Shown: piece after piece, positions 27,608-35,585 of the stretch | Position numbering within the stretch: position 1 is the first letter of the stretch | How the letters are laid out: each line of letters opens with the position of its first letter | NCBI RefSeq assembly: GCF_052113205.1 | Contig: NZ_JBFRCU010000034.1 | Span: 2-64,001, forward strand | Direction of reading: 5' to 3' | DNA length: 64,000 bases | Origin: Inquilinus sp052113205 | Lineage (GTDB): Bacteria; Pseudomonadota; Alphaproteobacteria; DSM-16000; Inquilinaceae | Made by a program: the position numbers and the translations under genes | Notes under the pieces: model-generated | What the model saw: only the letters and a program-made list of their open reading frames with translations | Database searches by the model: none | What the model was told of the DNA's origin: nothing

Positions 27608-28285
27608 TGTCCCCTCCGAGAAACCGTTGAAAGGGGGAGGGTGGCGCGACCAGCTTTCCGCGACTCCGGAAGGGCCTCTTCCGGAATCGCGGCATGACGG
27701 GCCCGAACCCGCCGGCACGGCCGGCAGGCGGTGGCTGTCATCGCTGGAACGCTCGGATATCGGCGCTACGGGGCGTCGGGTCTCGCTCTGGGACGCCGGT
27801 GGTCGCTCGATTCCATCTGATCCCCCTTCACTGAGGTGCGCGGCCGCCAGCAGCCGTCCGGACAAGCCGGCATCAGCCGATAGTCGCGACCGCCTTCCCC
27901 GGGTTTGGGTCCCAGATCAGGCACAATGGCGCCGAAGCGCCATTCGCCCCGCAGGCTGAACGCCTTGCGATAGGGTTCGTCGGCCGCAGGCCACAGATCT
28001 TTTCTGGCATCGTTCATGCTGCAGCGCAATCAATAATTCTTCTGATCTTCATGCCTATAGCAAAGATTAGAACTTATATCATTATCTAATAATTAGCGCC
28101 TCAAAAATCATAGATTTTATACATCCTTTACTTGAATGAAAGACTTCAGTCTCCACACTAGGATCATCCGCCAGATTTAGCAACCCCGCATGATTCACAC
28201 CTCGCCGCGAAAATCATGGATTCTGATTTCAACGCTAGGGCATGCCGGCAGACCTCCACCGAAATCTAGTGAGCCCCACCAGAGC
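27608..28285. promoter_or_regulatory. leader of pyruvyltransferase operon, with AT-rich block
   Basis: A 678-base gap between the operon start and ligD. The part 28020-28190 is strikingly AT-rich (for example cattatctaataattagcg) inside a GC-rich genome. It is the probable promoter region for the minus-strand operon and may be a site for an AT-binding silencer such as MucR. One weak small ORF lies in the GC-rich half (see 27766). The remainder toward ligD shows nothing else I can support. Confidence 0.45.
27766..28017 (-). CDS. hypothetical small ORF in operon leader
   Basis: An 83-codon frame beginning MNDARKDLWPAADEPYRK, which reads like real protein for its first half but ends in a low-complexity Arg/Pro tail. 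No clear ribosome site precedes the ATG. It could be a leader protein of the pyruvyltransferase operon, a remnant, or chance. I do not recognise a family. Confidence 0.25.
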   Translation of the reverse strand: MNDARKDLWPAADEPYRKAFSLRGEWRFGAIVPDLGPKPGEGGRDYRLMPACPDGCWRPRTSVKGDQMESSDHRRPRARPDAP

Positions 28286-30964
28286 TCAGGCCGCCGCCTT
28301 GCGTCGCTCCAGTTGCCGGATCGCGTCGGCGAGCGGCCGGGCGGCGTCGTCATAGCCGTCCCAGGCGGAGCCTTTCGCCAGCAGGCCGGGCGCGGTGCGC
28401 AGGGTATAGCGCTTCGGATCGAGCCCCTTGCGCACCTGGTCCCAGGTCAGCGGCATCGACACCGTTGCCCCCGGCCGGGCCCGCGGCGACAGCGGCGCCA
28501 CCGCGGTCGACATCCGGTCATTGCGCAGATAGTCGAGGAAGATGCGGCCCTGGCGCTTGGCCTTGGCCATGTTGACGAGGTAGCGGTCCGGCGCGTCGCC
28601 GGCCATGCGCACGCAGATCTCCTTGGCGAAGCCCTTGGCCGTCGCCCAGTTCGGCCCGCCGGCGCGCGAAGCGGCCAGCGGCGTCACCACATGCAGCCCC
28701 TTGCCGCCGGTGGTCTTGCAGAAGGGGACGAGGCCGACCGCCTCCAGCCGGTCCTTCAGCTCGCGCGCCGCGTCGATCACCGCATCGAAGCCGAGGCCGG
28801 GGCCGGGGTCGAGGTCGAACACCAGCCGCCCCGGCCGGTCGGGGACGCCGGGCCAGCAATTCCAGGGGTGCAGCTCCAGCCCGCCCGACTGCGCCACCGC
28901 CGCCAGCCCTTCGATCCGGTCGATCTGGATGTAGGGCTTGCGGTCGCCCGCCACCTTGACCAGCGAGATCAGGCTGGACGTGCCGGGCATGGCATGGCGC
29001 TGGAAGAAGATCTGGCCGCCGATCCCGTCCGGCGCGCGCAGGACCGAGCAAGGCCGGCCCTTGATGTGCGGCAGCATCCAGGGGCCGACCGCCTCCAGAT
29101 ACAGCGCCAGATCGTGTTTGGTCACCGGCTCGCCGTCGCCCGCATCCGGCCACAGCGCCTTGTCGGCATGGGACAGGGACACGCCCATGACCGTCGCCTT
29201 GGACAGGCCGTGGGGCCGCGAAGGCTTCGCCGGGGCCTGGGCCGAGGCCGGCTCCGCCGGCTGGGCCGGGGTCGGCTCCGCGAGCTTGGTCTTGGCCGCC
29301 GGCGCCGGGGCCTCGGCCTCGACCTCCTTGGCCGGCTTGTCCTCGCGCAGCCCCTTGAACGAGGCCTGGCGGACCATGCCGGAGCCGGTCCAGCCGGCGA
29401 ATTCGATCTCGGCCACCAGCTCCGGCCGCACCCAGTGCACGCCACGCTCCTTGCGCGGCGCGCCGGGGCCGGTGAAGGGCGATTTATCCGCCTCGACCGC
29501 CTTCAGCCGCGGCAGCAGCCGCTCCACCTTGGCGGCGCCGTAGCCGGTGCCGACCCGGCCGATATGGACCAGGTGGTCGCCGCGATGGACGCCGACCAGC
29601 AGCGAGCGGAACCGGTTGCCGGTGGTCGACCAGCCGCCGATCACGACCTCTTCGCCACCGCGGCACTTGGCCTTGGTCCAGCGGTCGCCGCGGCCGGACT
29701 GATAGGCGGCGTCGAGCCGTTTCGAGATGATGCCTTCGAGCTTCAGGCTGCAGGCGGAGCGCAGCACCGCGTCGCCCGCCTCCTCGAAATGGTCGACATA
29801 GCGGATGGTCGAGGTGGCGTCGCAGCCCTGCGCCTCCAGCAGCTCGCGCAGCCGCGCCTTGCGCTGCGACAGCGGTTCCGGCCGCCAGTCCTGGTCGCCC
29901 TCGACCAGCAGGTCGAAGGCGAAGAAGATCAGGTCGCGGCTGTTCCCCTCCGACAGCGCCACCTGCAGCGCCGCGAAGTCGGGATGGCCGTGCTCGTCCA
30001 GCGCCACCGCCTCGCCATCGACGATGCCGTCGGGCCAGCCCTTCGCCGCATCGGCGATAGCCTGGAAGCGATGGGTCCAGTCGAGGCCCTTGCGGGTCTT
30101 CAGCGTCGCCGTGCCGTCTTCGATCCGCAGCTGCAGGCGATAGCCGTCGAACTTGATCTCATGGCCCCAGCCGGCGCCGCCGGGCGGCCGGTCGACCGAG
30201 ATGCAGAGCTCCGGCGGGATGAAATCCGGCATCGCCGAGGCGGCGGCCTTCGCCTTGCGGCGGCGCGGCGCCAGTGTCTTGGCCGCTGCCGCTTCCGGCT
30301 TGGCGGCGGAGTCCCACACCGCATCCGCCCGCACCGTCTTCCGGCCGCCCAGCATGAAGGGCTTCGGACCGCGGCCCCGGCCGGCCGCGATCTCGGCCAT
30401 GGCGCGGCCGGAGGCGACCGACCGGTCCTCGGCCAGGACCGCATCGCCGTCGGCCTCGACCGCATGCTCGTCGCGATGCTTGATCAGCAGCCAGTTGGTG
30501 CNCTTGCCACGGGTGCGGTCCCGCTTCAGCCGCACCAGCACCCAGCTGCCGTGCAGCCGGTCGCCGTCCAGCGAGAACTTCAGCTCGCCCTTGGCCAGCT
30601 GCTGCTGCGGCGACATGCGCCCCTCCGGCTGCCAGAAGCCGCGGTCCCACAGCTGGACCGAGCCGCCGCCATATTGCCCTTTGGGAATCGTGCCTTCGAA
30701 ATCGCCATAGGCCAGCGGATGGTCCTCGACCTCCACCGCCAGGCGCTTGTCATGCGGGTCGAGCGACGGCCCCTTGGTCACCGCCCAGGATTTGAACACA
30801 CCGTCCAGCTCCAGCCGCAGGTCGTAGTGCAGCCGGGTCGCCGCGTGCTTCTGGATCACGAAGCGCAACCGGTCCGACGACGCGACGCCGGTCGCGTCGC
30901 TCGGCTCGGCGGTCTTCTCGAAATCGCGCTTGCGCCGGTAGGTCGACAGGCTGTCCTTGGCCAT
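28286..30964 (-). CDS. ligD: DNA ligase D (NHEJ ligase/polymerase/phosphoesterase)
   Basis: An 892-residue LigD in PE-Lig-Pol order. The 3'-phosphoesterase domain (about 35-160) has HYDLRLELDGVFKSWA; the ATP-dependent ligase domain (about 230-530) has the nucleotidyl lysine in EIKFDGYRL near 271; the primase-type polymerase domain (about 590-880) has VFDLDPGPG near 714 and GGKGLHVVTPL. It trims, fills and seals double-strand breaks with Ku. An N at 30502 hides one residue in the linker. Two ku genes lie within 4 kb. Repeat copy 3 sits just upstream. Confidence 0.96.
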   Translation of the reverse strand: MAKDSLSTYRRKRDFEKTAEPSDATGVASSDRLRFVIQKHAATRLHYDLRLELDGVFKSWAVTKGPSLDPHDKRLAVEVEDHPLAYGDFEGTIPKGQYGGGSVQLWDRGFWQPEGRMSPQQQLAKGELKFSLDGDRLHGSWVLVRLKRDRTRGKXTNWLLIKHRDEHAVEADGDAVLAEDRSVASGRAMAEIAAGRGRGPKPFMLGGRKTVRADAVWDSAAKPEAAAAKTLAPRRRKAKAAASAMPDFIPPELCISVDRPPGGAGWGHEIKFDGYRLQLRIEDGTATLKTRKGLDWTHRFQAIADAAKGWPDGIVDGEAVALDEHGHPDFAALQVALSEGNSRDLIFFAFDLLVEGDQDWRPEPLSQRKARLRELLEAQGCDATSTIRYVDHFEEAGDAVLRSACSLKLEGIISKRLDAAYQSGRGDRWTKAKCRGGEEVVIGGWSTTGNRFRSLLVGVHRGDHLVHIGRVGTGYGAAKVERLLPRLKAVEADKSPFTGPGAPRKERGVHWVRPELVAEIEFAGWTGSGMVRQASFKGLREDKPAKEVEAEAPAPAAKTKLAEPTPAQPAEPASAQAPAKPSRPHGLSKATVMGVSLSHADKALWPDAGDGEPVTKHDLALYLEAVGPWMLPHIKGRPCSVLRAPDGIGGQIFFQRHAMPGTSSLISLVKVAGDRKPYIQIDRIEGLAAVAQSGGLELHPWNCWPGVPDRPGRLVFDLDPGPGLGFDAVIDAARELKDRLEAVGLVPFCKTTGGKGLHVVTPLAASRAGGPNWATAKGFAKEICVRMAGDAPDRYLVNMAKAKRQGRIFLDYLRNDRMSTAVAPLSPRARPGATVSMPLTWDQVRKGLDPKRYTLRTAPGLLAKGSAWDGYDDAARPLADAIRQLERRKAAA

Positions 30965-31031
30965 CGCTTTCGCCTGACAGTTCCGCTGCTTCTGGAACGA
31001 TGCGCGCGAACCGGCAGTTCCGGAAGACCTT

Positions 31032-31176
31032 AGAGGCCATTTGGAAATGCGCTGGCGAGAGTCGGCTGGCGGTGATTTCGAGAACCGGCGCGCAGCGGAC
31101 GTTTGAGTCCGTGAGCACCGGAAGCTTCGAGCCCGCCGTCAGACGGCCGCGCCAGTAGCATTTACAAATGGTCTCT
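31032..31176 (+). repeat. 145-bp structured repeat, copy 3
   Basis: Ends AGAGGCCATTTGGAAATGC and GCATTTACAAATGGTCTCT pair with 17 Watson-Crick, one G-U and one mismatch. The G to A change in the left arm relative to copy 1 is matched by a C to T change in the right arm. The inner hairpin loop is GTTTGA. It lies between the ligD start and the MgtC-like gene stop, whose TAG takes its AG from the element. Confidence 0.85.
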
Positions 31177-31873
31177 ATTGGGCGGACCAGCTGGCCTCCT
31201 GCACGCCGGACGCCGCGAACAGCTCCTCGACCGCCGGCGGCACCCTGCTGTCGTGCGGATATCCCATCCAGCGCAACTCGTAGCCCATCGTCCTGGACCG
31301 CGTGTCCGGCCGATGGGTGATCGAAGTGGCGGCAATGCGGAAGCCCGCCGCCGCCAACGCGGCTTCGATCCCGGCGGGATCGAAGCGGTCGAGATCCACG
31401 GTCAGGCTCAGGCTGGCCTTGCGCTCCTGCTGCACCCGGTCCTCCAGCCGCTTCAGCCCCCACAGCACCACCAGGCCGATGGCGAAGGCGATGCCGCCCA
31501 GGATCAGCTCGCCGGCGCCGAAGCACAGCCCCATCACCGTGACGAACCACAGCGTCGCCGCCGTGGTCACGCCCAGCACCAGGTCGCCGCGATGCAGGAT
31601 CGCGCCGCCGCCGATGAAGCCGATGCCGGACAGGATGCCGAGCGGCAGGCGCATCACATCCATCTGGACGAAGGACTCGCTGGTCTTGCCGGTGGTGAAC
31701 AGCAGCAGGTTGGCCAGCACCAGCGAGAAGGCGGCGGCGAGGCAGACCAGCAGATGGGTGCGCAGCCCCGCCGGGCGGCCATGGGTGCTGCGGTTCCAGC
31801 CGATGATCGCGCCGGCCAGGGTGGCGAGCGCGATCCGCAGCAGCAAATCGGGCCAGGTCGGGAACAGCGGCAT
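31175..31873 (-). CDS. MgtC/SapB family membrane protein
   Basis: A 232-residue protein with four to five hydrophobic segments and the MgtC signature: ATLAGAIIGWNRSTHGRPAG, then LRTHLLVCLAAA, GIGFIGGGAI and VTTAATLWFV. The C-terminal 70 residues are a soluble domain. MgtC proteins link Mg2+ shortage, membrane potential and ATP balance. ATG 31873 has AAGG eight bases upstream. It lies in reverse of ku1, inside the end-joining cluster, with no obvious functional link. Confidence 0.88.
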   Translation of the reverse strand: MPLFPTWPDLLLRIALATLAGAIIGWNRSTHGRPAGLRTHLLVCLAAAFSLVLANLLLFTTGKTSESFVQMDVMRLPLGILSGIGFIGGGAILHRGDLVLGVTTAATLWFVTVMGLCFGAGELILGGIAFAIGLVVLWGLKRLEDRVQQERKASLSLTVDLDRFDPAGIEAALAAAGFRIAATSITHRPDTRSRTMGYELRWMGYPHDSRVPPAVEELFAASGVQEASWSAQ

Positions 31874-31963
31874 TGGCGACGCCTTGCGGACGAACATGCG
31901 ATTCAGGAACCTGACGCGACGCCCGGCCGTTCCTTCCGGGATCGATTCGCTGCCGAGGACGAG

Positions 31964-32860
31964 ATGGCGTCGCGCGCAACCTGGAAAGGCACACTGAAGC
32001 TGGGCTTCCTGTCCTGCCCGGTGGGGCTGTACACCGCTGTCGGCGAGGGCGACGAGATCCACTTCAACATGGTCAACCGGCGCAGCGGCCACCGGCTGCG
32101 GCGGCTGTTCGTCGATTCCGGCACCGGCAAGCCGGTGGAGCGCGACCAGCAGGTCAAGGGCTACGAGGTCGACACCGACCGCTATGTCGTGCTGACCGAG
32201 GAGGAGATCGAGGCGGCGATCCCGGACAGCACCAAGACCATCGAGATCGAGGCCTTCGTGCCGCGCGACCAGGTCGACCGCGTCGCCATCGACCGGCCCT
32301 ACTACCTGGCGCCGACCGATGCTGTGGGGGCCGAGGCCTTCGCCGTGATCCGGGCGGCCTGCGAGAAGGCCGGGGCGGTCGGCATCGGCCGCACCGTGCT
32401 GTTCCGGCGCGACCGGGTGGTGATGCTGTGCCCGGAGGGCCCAGGCTTCCTGGCCAATCTGCTGCATTTCGAATACGAGATGCGCGACGAGGCCCAGGCC
32501 TTCGACGACATCCCGAACGTCAAGATCGCCGGCGAGATGCTGGACCTGGCCAAGCACATCATCGGCCAGAAGAAGGGCAGGTTCGAGCCGGACAGGTTCG
32601 AGGATCGCTACGAGACGGCGCTGATGGAGCTGATCCGGGCCAAGCAGCGCGGCGAGACGATCAAGGCTCCGCCGGCGCCGAAGCGCGGCCAGGTGATCGA
32701 CCTGATGGCGGCCCTGCGCGAGAGTGCGGGGGTCGCCGCGAAATCCGGCCGCAAGACTGCGGCGAAATCCAAACCCGCGGCGAAGTCCAAGACCGCCGCC
32801 AGGAGCAAGACGAAGAGCAAGGCCCCCACCGCCAGCACCACGCGCCGGAAGGCGAGCTGA
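31964..32860 (+). CDS. ku: Ku protein, first copy
   Basis: A 298-residue bacterial Ku homodimer subunit that binds DNA ends and recruits LigD. The Ku core runs from TWKGTLKLGFLSCPVGLYTA to about 240, with GYEVDTDRYVVLTEEEIEA in the middle. A Lys/Ala-rich tail (repeats of AAKSK type, about 255-298) extends the usual C-terminus and probably binds DNA without end specificity. ATG 31964 has GAGG upstream. Divergent in sequence from the second Ku at 34002. Confidence 0.94.
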   Translation: MASRATWKGTLKLGFLSCPVGLYTAVGEGDEIHFNMVNRRSGHRLRRLFVDSGTGKPVERDQQVKGYEVDTDRYVVLTEEEIEAAIPDSTKTIEIEAFVPRDQVDRVAIDRPYYLAPTDAVGAEAFAVIRAACEKAGAVGIGRTVLFRRDRVVMLCPEGPGFLANLLHFEYEMRDEAQAFDDIPNVKIAGEMLDLAKHIIGQKKGRFEPDRFEDRYETALMELIRAKQRGETIKAPPAPKRGQVIDLMAALRESAGVAAKSGRKTAAKSKPAAKSKTAARSKTKSKAPTASTTRRKAS

Positions 32861-32923
32861 TCATCGGAAAGAACCGACGCATTTCCTCTCTCACTTGCAA
32901 GACCGTTTAAGAACCCCCGATCC

Positions 32924-32995
32924 GTCATCCCCGCGAAAGCGGGGATCTCGTAACGCTTCGGACTGGAAAGAGATTCCCGCTTTCGCGGGAATGAC
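32924..32995. repeat. GTCAT...ATGAC double-hairpin repeat
   Basis: Two perfect hairpins face each other: ATCCCCGC-GAAA-GCGGGGAT (32927-32946) and ATTCCCGC-TTTC-GCGGGAAT (32973-32992), framed by GTCAT and ATGAC. Same plan as the repeats at 13075 and 59441. It lies downstream of ku1. A further fragment of the window-start palindrome is near 33030. Confidence 0.75.
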
Positions 32996-33098
32996 GGCAA
33001 GGGATGGATTGCCATTCTGAAAAGGACCCGCCAGGCGGGAGAGGCAACCCGCTGATTCACCACCAAAAATGCGATCGCTGTAGTATTACCGGCCGTCC

Positions 33099-33767
33099 AT
33101 GTTCATGCTGTGTTCCATGGACATGGCGCAATCCGACTCCGACGAGATCAAGCCGACCGATGCCGACATGCATTGGACGGGATGGGCGCTGGATGCGTTG
33201 CGCGAGCTGGTCCAGTCCGACCTGCGCACCAAGCGGATGATCGAGCGGCAGCAGGACAGGACGCCCGCGGGGCCGGACACACCGGATTTCGGGCTGACGC
33301 AGTCGCGGCTGTCCCGGTCGGTGCGGCTGTCGCTGGCGATGACCGAGCGGATCCGCACCGACTATCTGATGCGCCGGGAAAAGCGCAAAGCATCGGGCGA
33401 GCAGGAGCGCCGGCGGCAGCGCCGGGAGCAGGCCGCGGAGGCGGTGGTCCAGGCGGTGACGCGGCCCGACGACGCCGACGACGTCGAGCGCGTGCGGAAG
33501 CTGGTGCGGGAGAGGCTGGTCGAGGACGAGATCCTGGACGTGCAGATCGACACGCTGTCGCCGGAGGAGTTCCTGCAGGCGGTGTGCCGCAAGATCGGCC
33601 GCCCGCCACGCCCGATCCGGACGCCCCAGGGTATGGATGACGTCGCAGAGTCGGAGGCCGCCGAAGGCCTCGCCGATTGCGAGCCTGCGAAGGATTGGTC
33701 TGTCGAGCCGGATGAGTCCGGCGCCGGCCGGCCTGTGCCGGAGCCGCCGAAACCGGACAGCAGCTGA
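33099..33767 (+). CDS. hypothetical helical, highly charged protein
   Basis: A 222-residue protein that I do not recognise. Residues 25-110 are helical and very rich in Arg/Glu/Gln (SVRLSLAMTERIRTDYLMRREKR); a second unit contains VRKLVRERLVEDEILDVQID; the C-terminus is acidic and proline-rich. There is no signal peptide or membrane segment. Possible starts are ATG 33099, 33117 or 33123, none with a clear ribosome site. It lies between the two ku genes but has no known end-joining role. Confidence 0.6.
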   Translation: MFMLCSMDMAQSDSDEIKPTDADMHWTGWALDALRELVQSDLRTKRMIERQQDRTPAGPDTPDFGLTQSRLSRSVRLSLAMTERIRTDYLMRREKRKASGEQERRRQRREQAAEAVVQAVTRPDDADDVERVRKLVRERLVEDEILDVQIDTLSPEEFLQAVCRKIGRPPRPIRTPQGMDDVAESEAAEGLADCEPAKDWSVEPDESGAGRPVPEPPKPDSS

Positions 33768-33822
33768 GCGCTGCGTCACCCGCCATGTTTGCCGATCACC
33801 AGCCTGCCCAGCCTTCCAGTCT

Positions 33823-33845
33823 CCCCCTCCCCTTGCGGGAGGGGG
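33823..33845. repeat. CCCCCTCCC palindromic repeat
   Basis: A perfect 9-bp hairpin CCCCCTCCC / GGGAGGGGG with loop cttgc, followed by gttgggggagggg. A shorter relative (ccctcccgcaagg) lies at about 33935. These are common extragenic repeats; the 234 bases between the hypothetical gene and ku2 hold nothing else I can support. Confidence 0.55.
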
Positions 33846-34001
33846 TTGGGGGAGGGGTCTGCGCGCGTCCGCGCGCCGATGGCTGAAGGAAGGCTGGACC
33901 AAGCGCGGGCCCGCCGGTCCGGGCTGCGGCCCCCCTCCCGCAAGGAGATGGGGAAAATCTATTCCGGAAAGGCGGAGGTCACTCTGAAACGATCCCGCCC
34001 C

Positions 34002-34799
34002 TCATCGCTTCCGCTTGTCGGACTCCAGGCTCTTGCGCAGGGCGGCCATCAGGTCGATGACCTTGCCGGTCTCCTCCTCGGCCTTCGGCTTCGGCGCTTC
34101 GACGGTCTTGCCCTTCTTCTTGCGGGCGATGATCTTCCGCAGCGAGGCCTGGACCCGGTCGCCGAGCAGGTCCGCGCTCCAGTCGACCGTCCGCTCCTTG
34201 ATCACCGACAGGGCCAGCTTCATGGCATCTTTCGGGGGCGCGGCCGGCTTGATGCCGCCGAAGATGTCCTTTTCGTCCCGAACCTCGTCGGCCTGGCGCA
34301 GGGTCCAGACGATCATGCCCTTGCCGCGCGGCTCGATCATGACCGGCCGCTCGCGGCGATACAGCACCAGCTTCGACAGCCCGACCATCCCGGTCGCAAC
34401 CATCGCCTCGCGGATGACGCTGAACGCCTCCTCGCCGACCGGCTCGCTCGGCGACAGGTAATGCGGCCGGTCGCGCCACACCAGGCCGACCTCGGCGCGC
34501 GGGACGAAGCGGTCGATATCGAGCGTCCGGGTGGTCTCCAGGGCCACAGCGGAGAACTCGTCATCGGTCAGGACGACATAGTCGTCCTCGCCGACCGGAT
34601 AGCCGCGCATCTGGTCGTCATCGGCCACCGGCTTGCCGGAGACGCTGTCGACATACTGGCTGACGACGCGGTTGCCGGTCGCCTCGTTCAGCGTGTGGAA
34701 GCGCACCCGCTCCGCCTGGGTGACCGCCGGCGTCATCTCCACCGGACAGGTCACCAGGCTGAGCTTGAGATAGCCGGACCAGAAGCTGCGGGCTGCCAT
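34002..34799 (-). CDS. ku: Ku protein, second copy
   Basis: A 265-residue Ku with the core start RSFWSGYLKLSLVTCPVEM and the GYPVGEDDYVVLTDDEF segment. It aligns along its length with the Ku at 31964 but differs at most positions, so it is an old paralogue, not a recent duplication. The C-terminus is short and basic (ends ESDKRKR). Alphaproteobacteria such as Sinorhizobium have several Ku proteins that may pair as homo- or heterodimers; the same may hold here. Confidence 0.94.
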   Translation of the reverse strand: MAARSFWSGYLKLSLVTCPVEMTPAVTQAERVRFHTLNEATGNRVVSQYVDSVSGKPVADDDQMRGYPVGEDDYVVLTDDEFSAVALETTRTLDIDRFVPRAEVGLVWRDRPHYLSPSEPVGEEAFSVIREAMVATGMVGLSKLVLYRRERPVMIEPRGKGMIVWTLRQADEVRDEKDIFGGIKPAAPPKDAMKLALSVIKERTVDWSADLLGDRVQASLRKIIARKKKGKTVEAPKPKAEEETGKVIDLMAALRKSLESDKRKR

Positions 34800-34878
34800 C
34801 GGCCGTCTCCGCGACGATTTCCCCTGCCGGAGAAAGCGCCGAGGCCGGCCGGCGGTTCCCTGCCGGCCCGGCTTGGTC

Positions 34879-35358
34879 TTACTTGGCCGCTGCCTTGCGG
34901 CCCCGCTTCGCCGGTGCCGGCGGCGGCGCCGGCGGCTCGACCGNGCGGCGGGTGCCGAGGCCGATGCTCTTGGCCAGCGTGCTGCGCTGCTTGGCGTAGT
35001 TCGGCGCGACCATCGGATAATCGGCCGCCAGTCCCCAGCGCTCGCGATACTCGTCCGGGCTCATGTTGTAGGCCGCCTGAAGATGCCGCTTCAGCATCTT
35101 CAGCTTCTTGCCGTCCTCGAGGCAGACGATGTAGTCGGGCGTCACCGATTTGCGGATCGGCACCGCCGGTTCCGGCCGGCTCTGCACCGGCGTCGAAGGC
35201 TTGCCCAGTCCGGTCAGCGCGCCATAGACCTGCTCGATCAGCGCCGGCAGGTCGTTCGGGGCGACACTGTTGTGCGAGACATGAGCAGCCACGATCTGAA
35301 CGGTGTGCTTCCGCAACTCATCTGTCGGCTTCAAATCATCGGCGACGTCCGCACCCAT
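34879..35358 (-). CDS. MucR/Ros family transcriptional regulator
   Basis: A 159-residue MucR-type regulator: N-terminal oligomerisation part, then the zinc-finger-like domain DYIVCLEDGKKLKMLKRHL and DEYRERWGL, with PMVAPNYAKQRSTLAK after it. These proteins bind AT-rich DNA as H-NS-like silencers and control exopolysaccharide and surface genes. The second zinc histidine found in Brucella/Rhizobium forms is Ala here (HLQAAY). An N at 34944 lies in the tail. AGGAGAG precedes the ATG. The nearby RTX gene and the AT-rich pyruvyltransferase leader are possible targets. Confidence 0.93.
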   Translation of the reverse strand: MGADVADDLKPTDELRKHTVQIVAAHVSHNSVAPNDLPALIEQVYGALTGLGKPSTPVQSRPEPAVPIRKSVTPDYIVCLEDGKKLKMLKRHLQAAYNMSPDEYRERWGLAADYPMVAPNYAKQRSTLAKSIGLGTRRXVEPPAPPPAPAKRGRKAAAK

Positions 35359-35390
35359 CTAATCTCTCCTGTGAATGGATTCGAAATAGA

Positions 35391-35408
35391 TATCTCATTC
35401 CGGAGATA
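35391..35408. promoter_or_regulatory. palindrome upstream of mucR-type gene
   Basis: TATCTC-ATTCCG-GAGATA is a perfect 6-bp-arm inverted repeat, 33 bases before the regulator start, in the AT-richer control region 35359-35500. MucR regulators commonly repress their own genes, so this is a candidate autoregulatory site. Confidence 0.4.
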
Positions 35409-35585
35409 GGTCCAGACTTATTTGTACAAGTCGAGACGATTAACGCTCGAACAGTTTCGTTGAGCGCGCAGGTTTCGGCCCGGAAAACGCAAGTTCGGGC
35501 GCGGCCCGCCGCCCTGATCACGGCGGCGGAAACCAAGGAACGCGGCGCCGGGCGGCGGTTTGCCGCGCCTGGCGCCGCCTCGATT

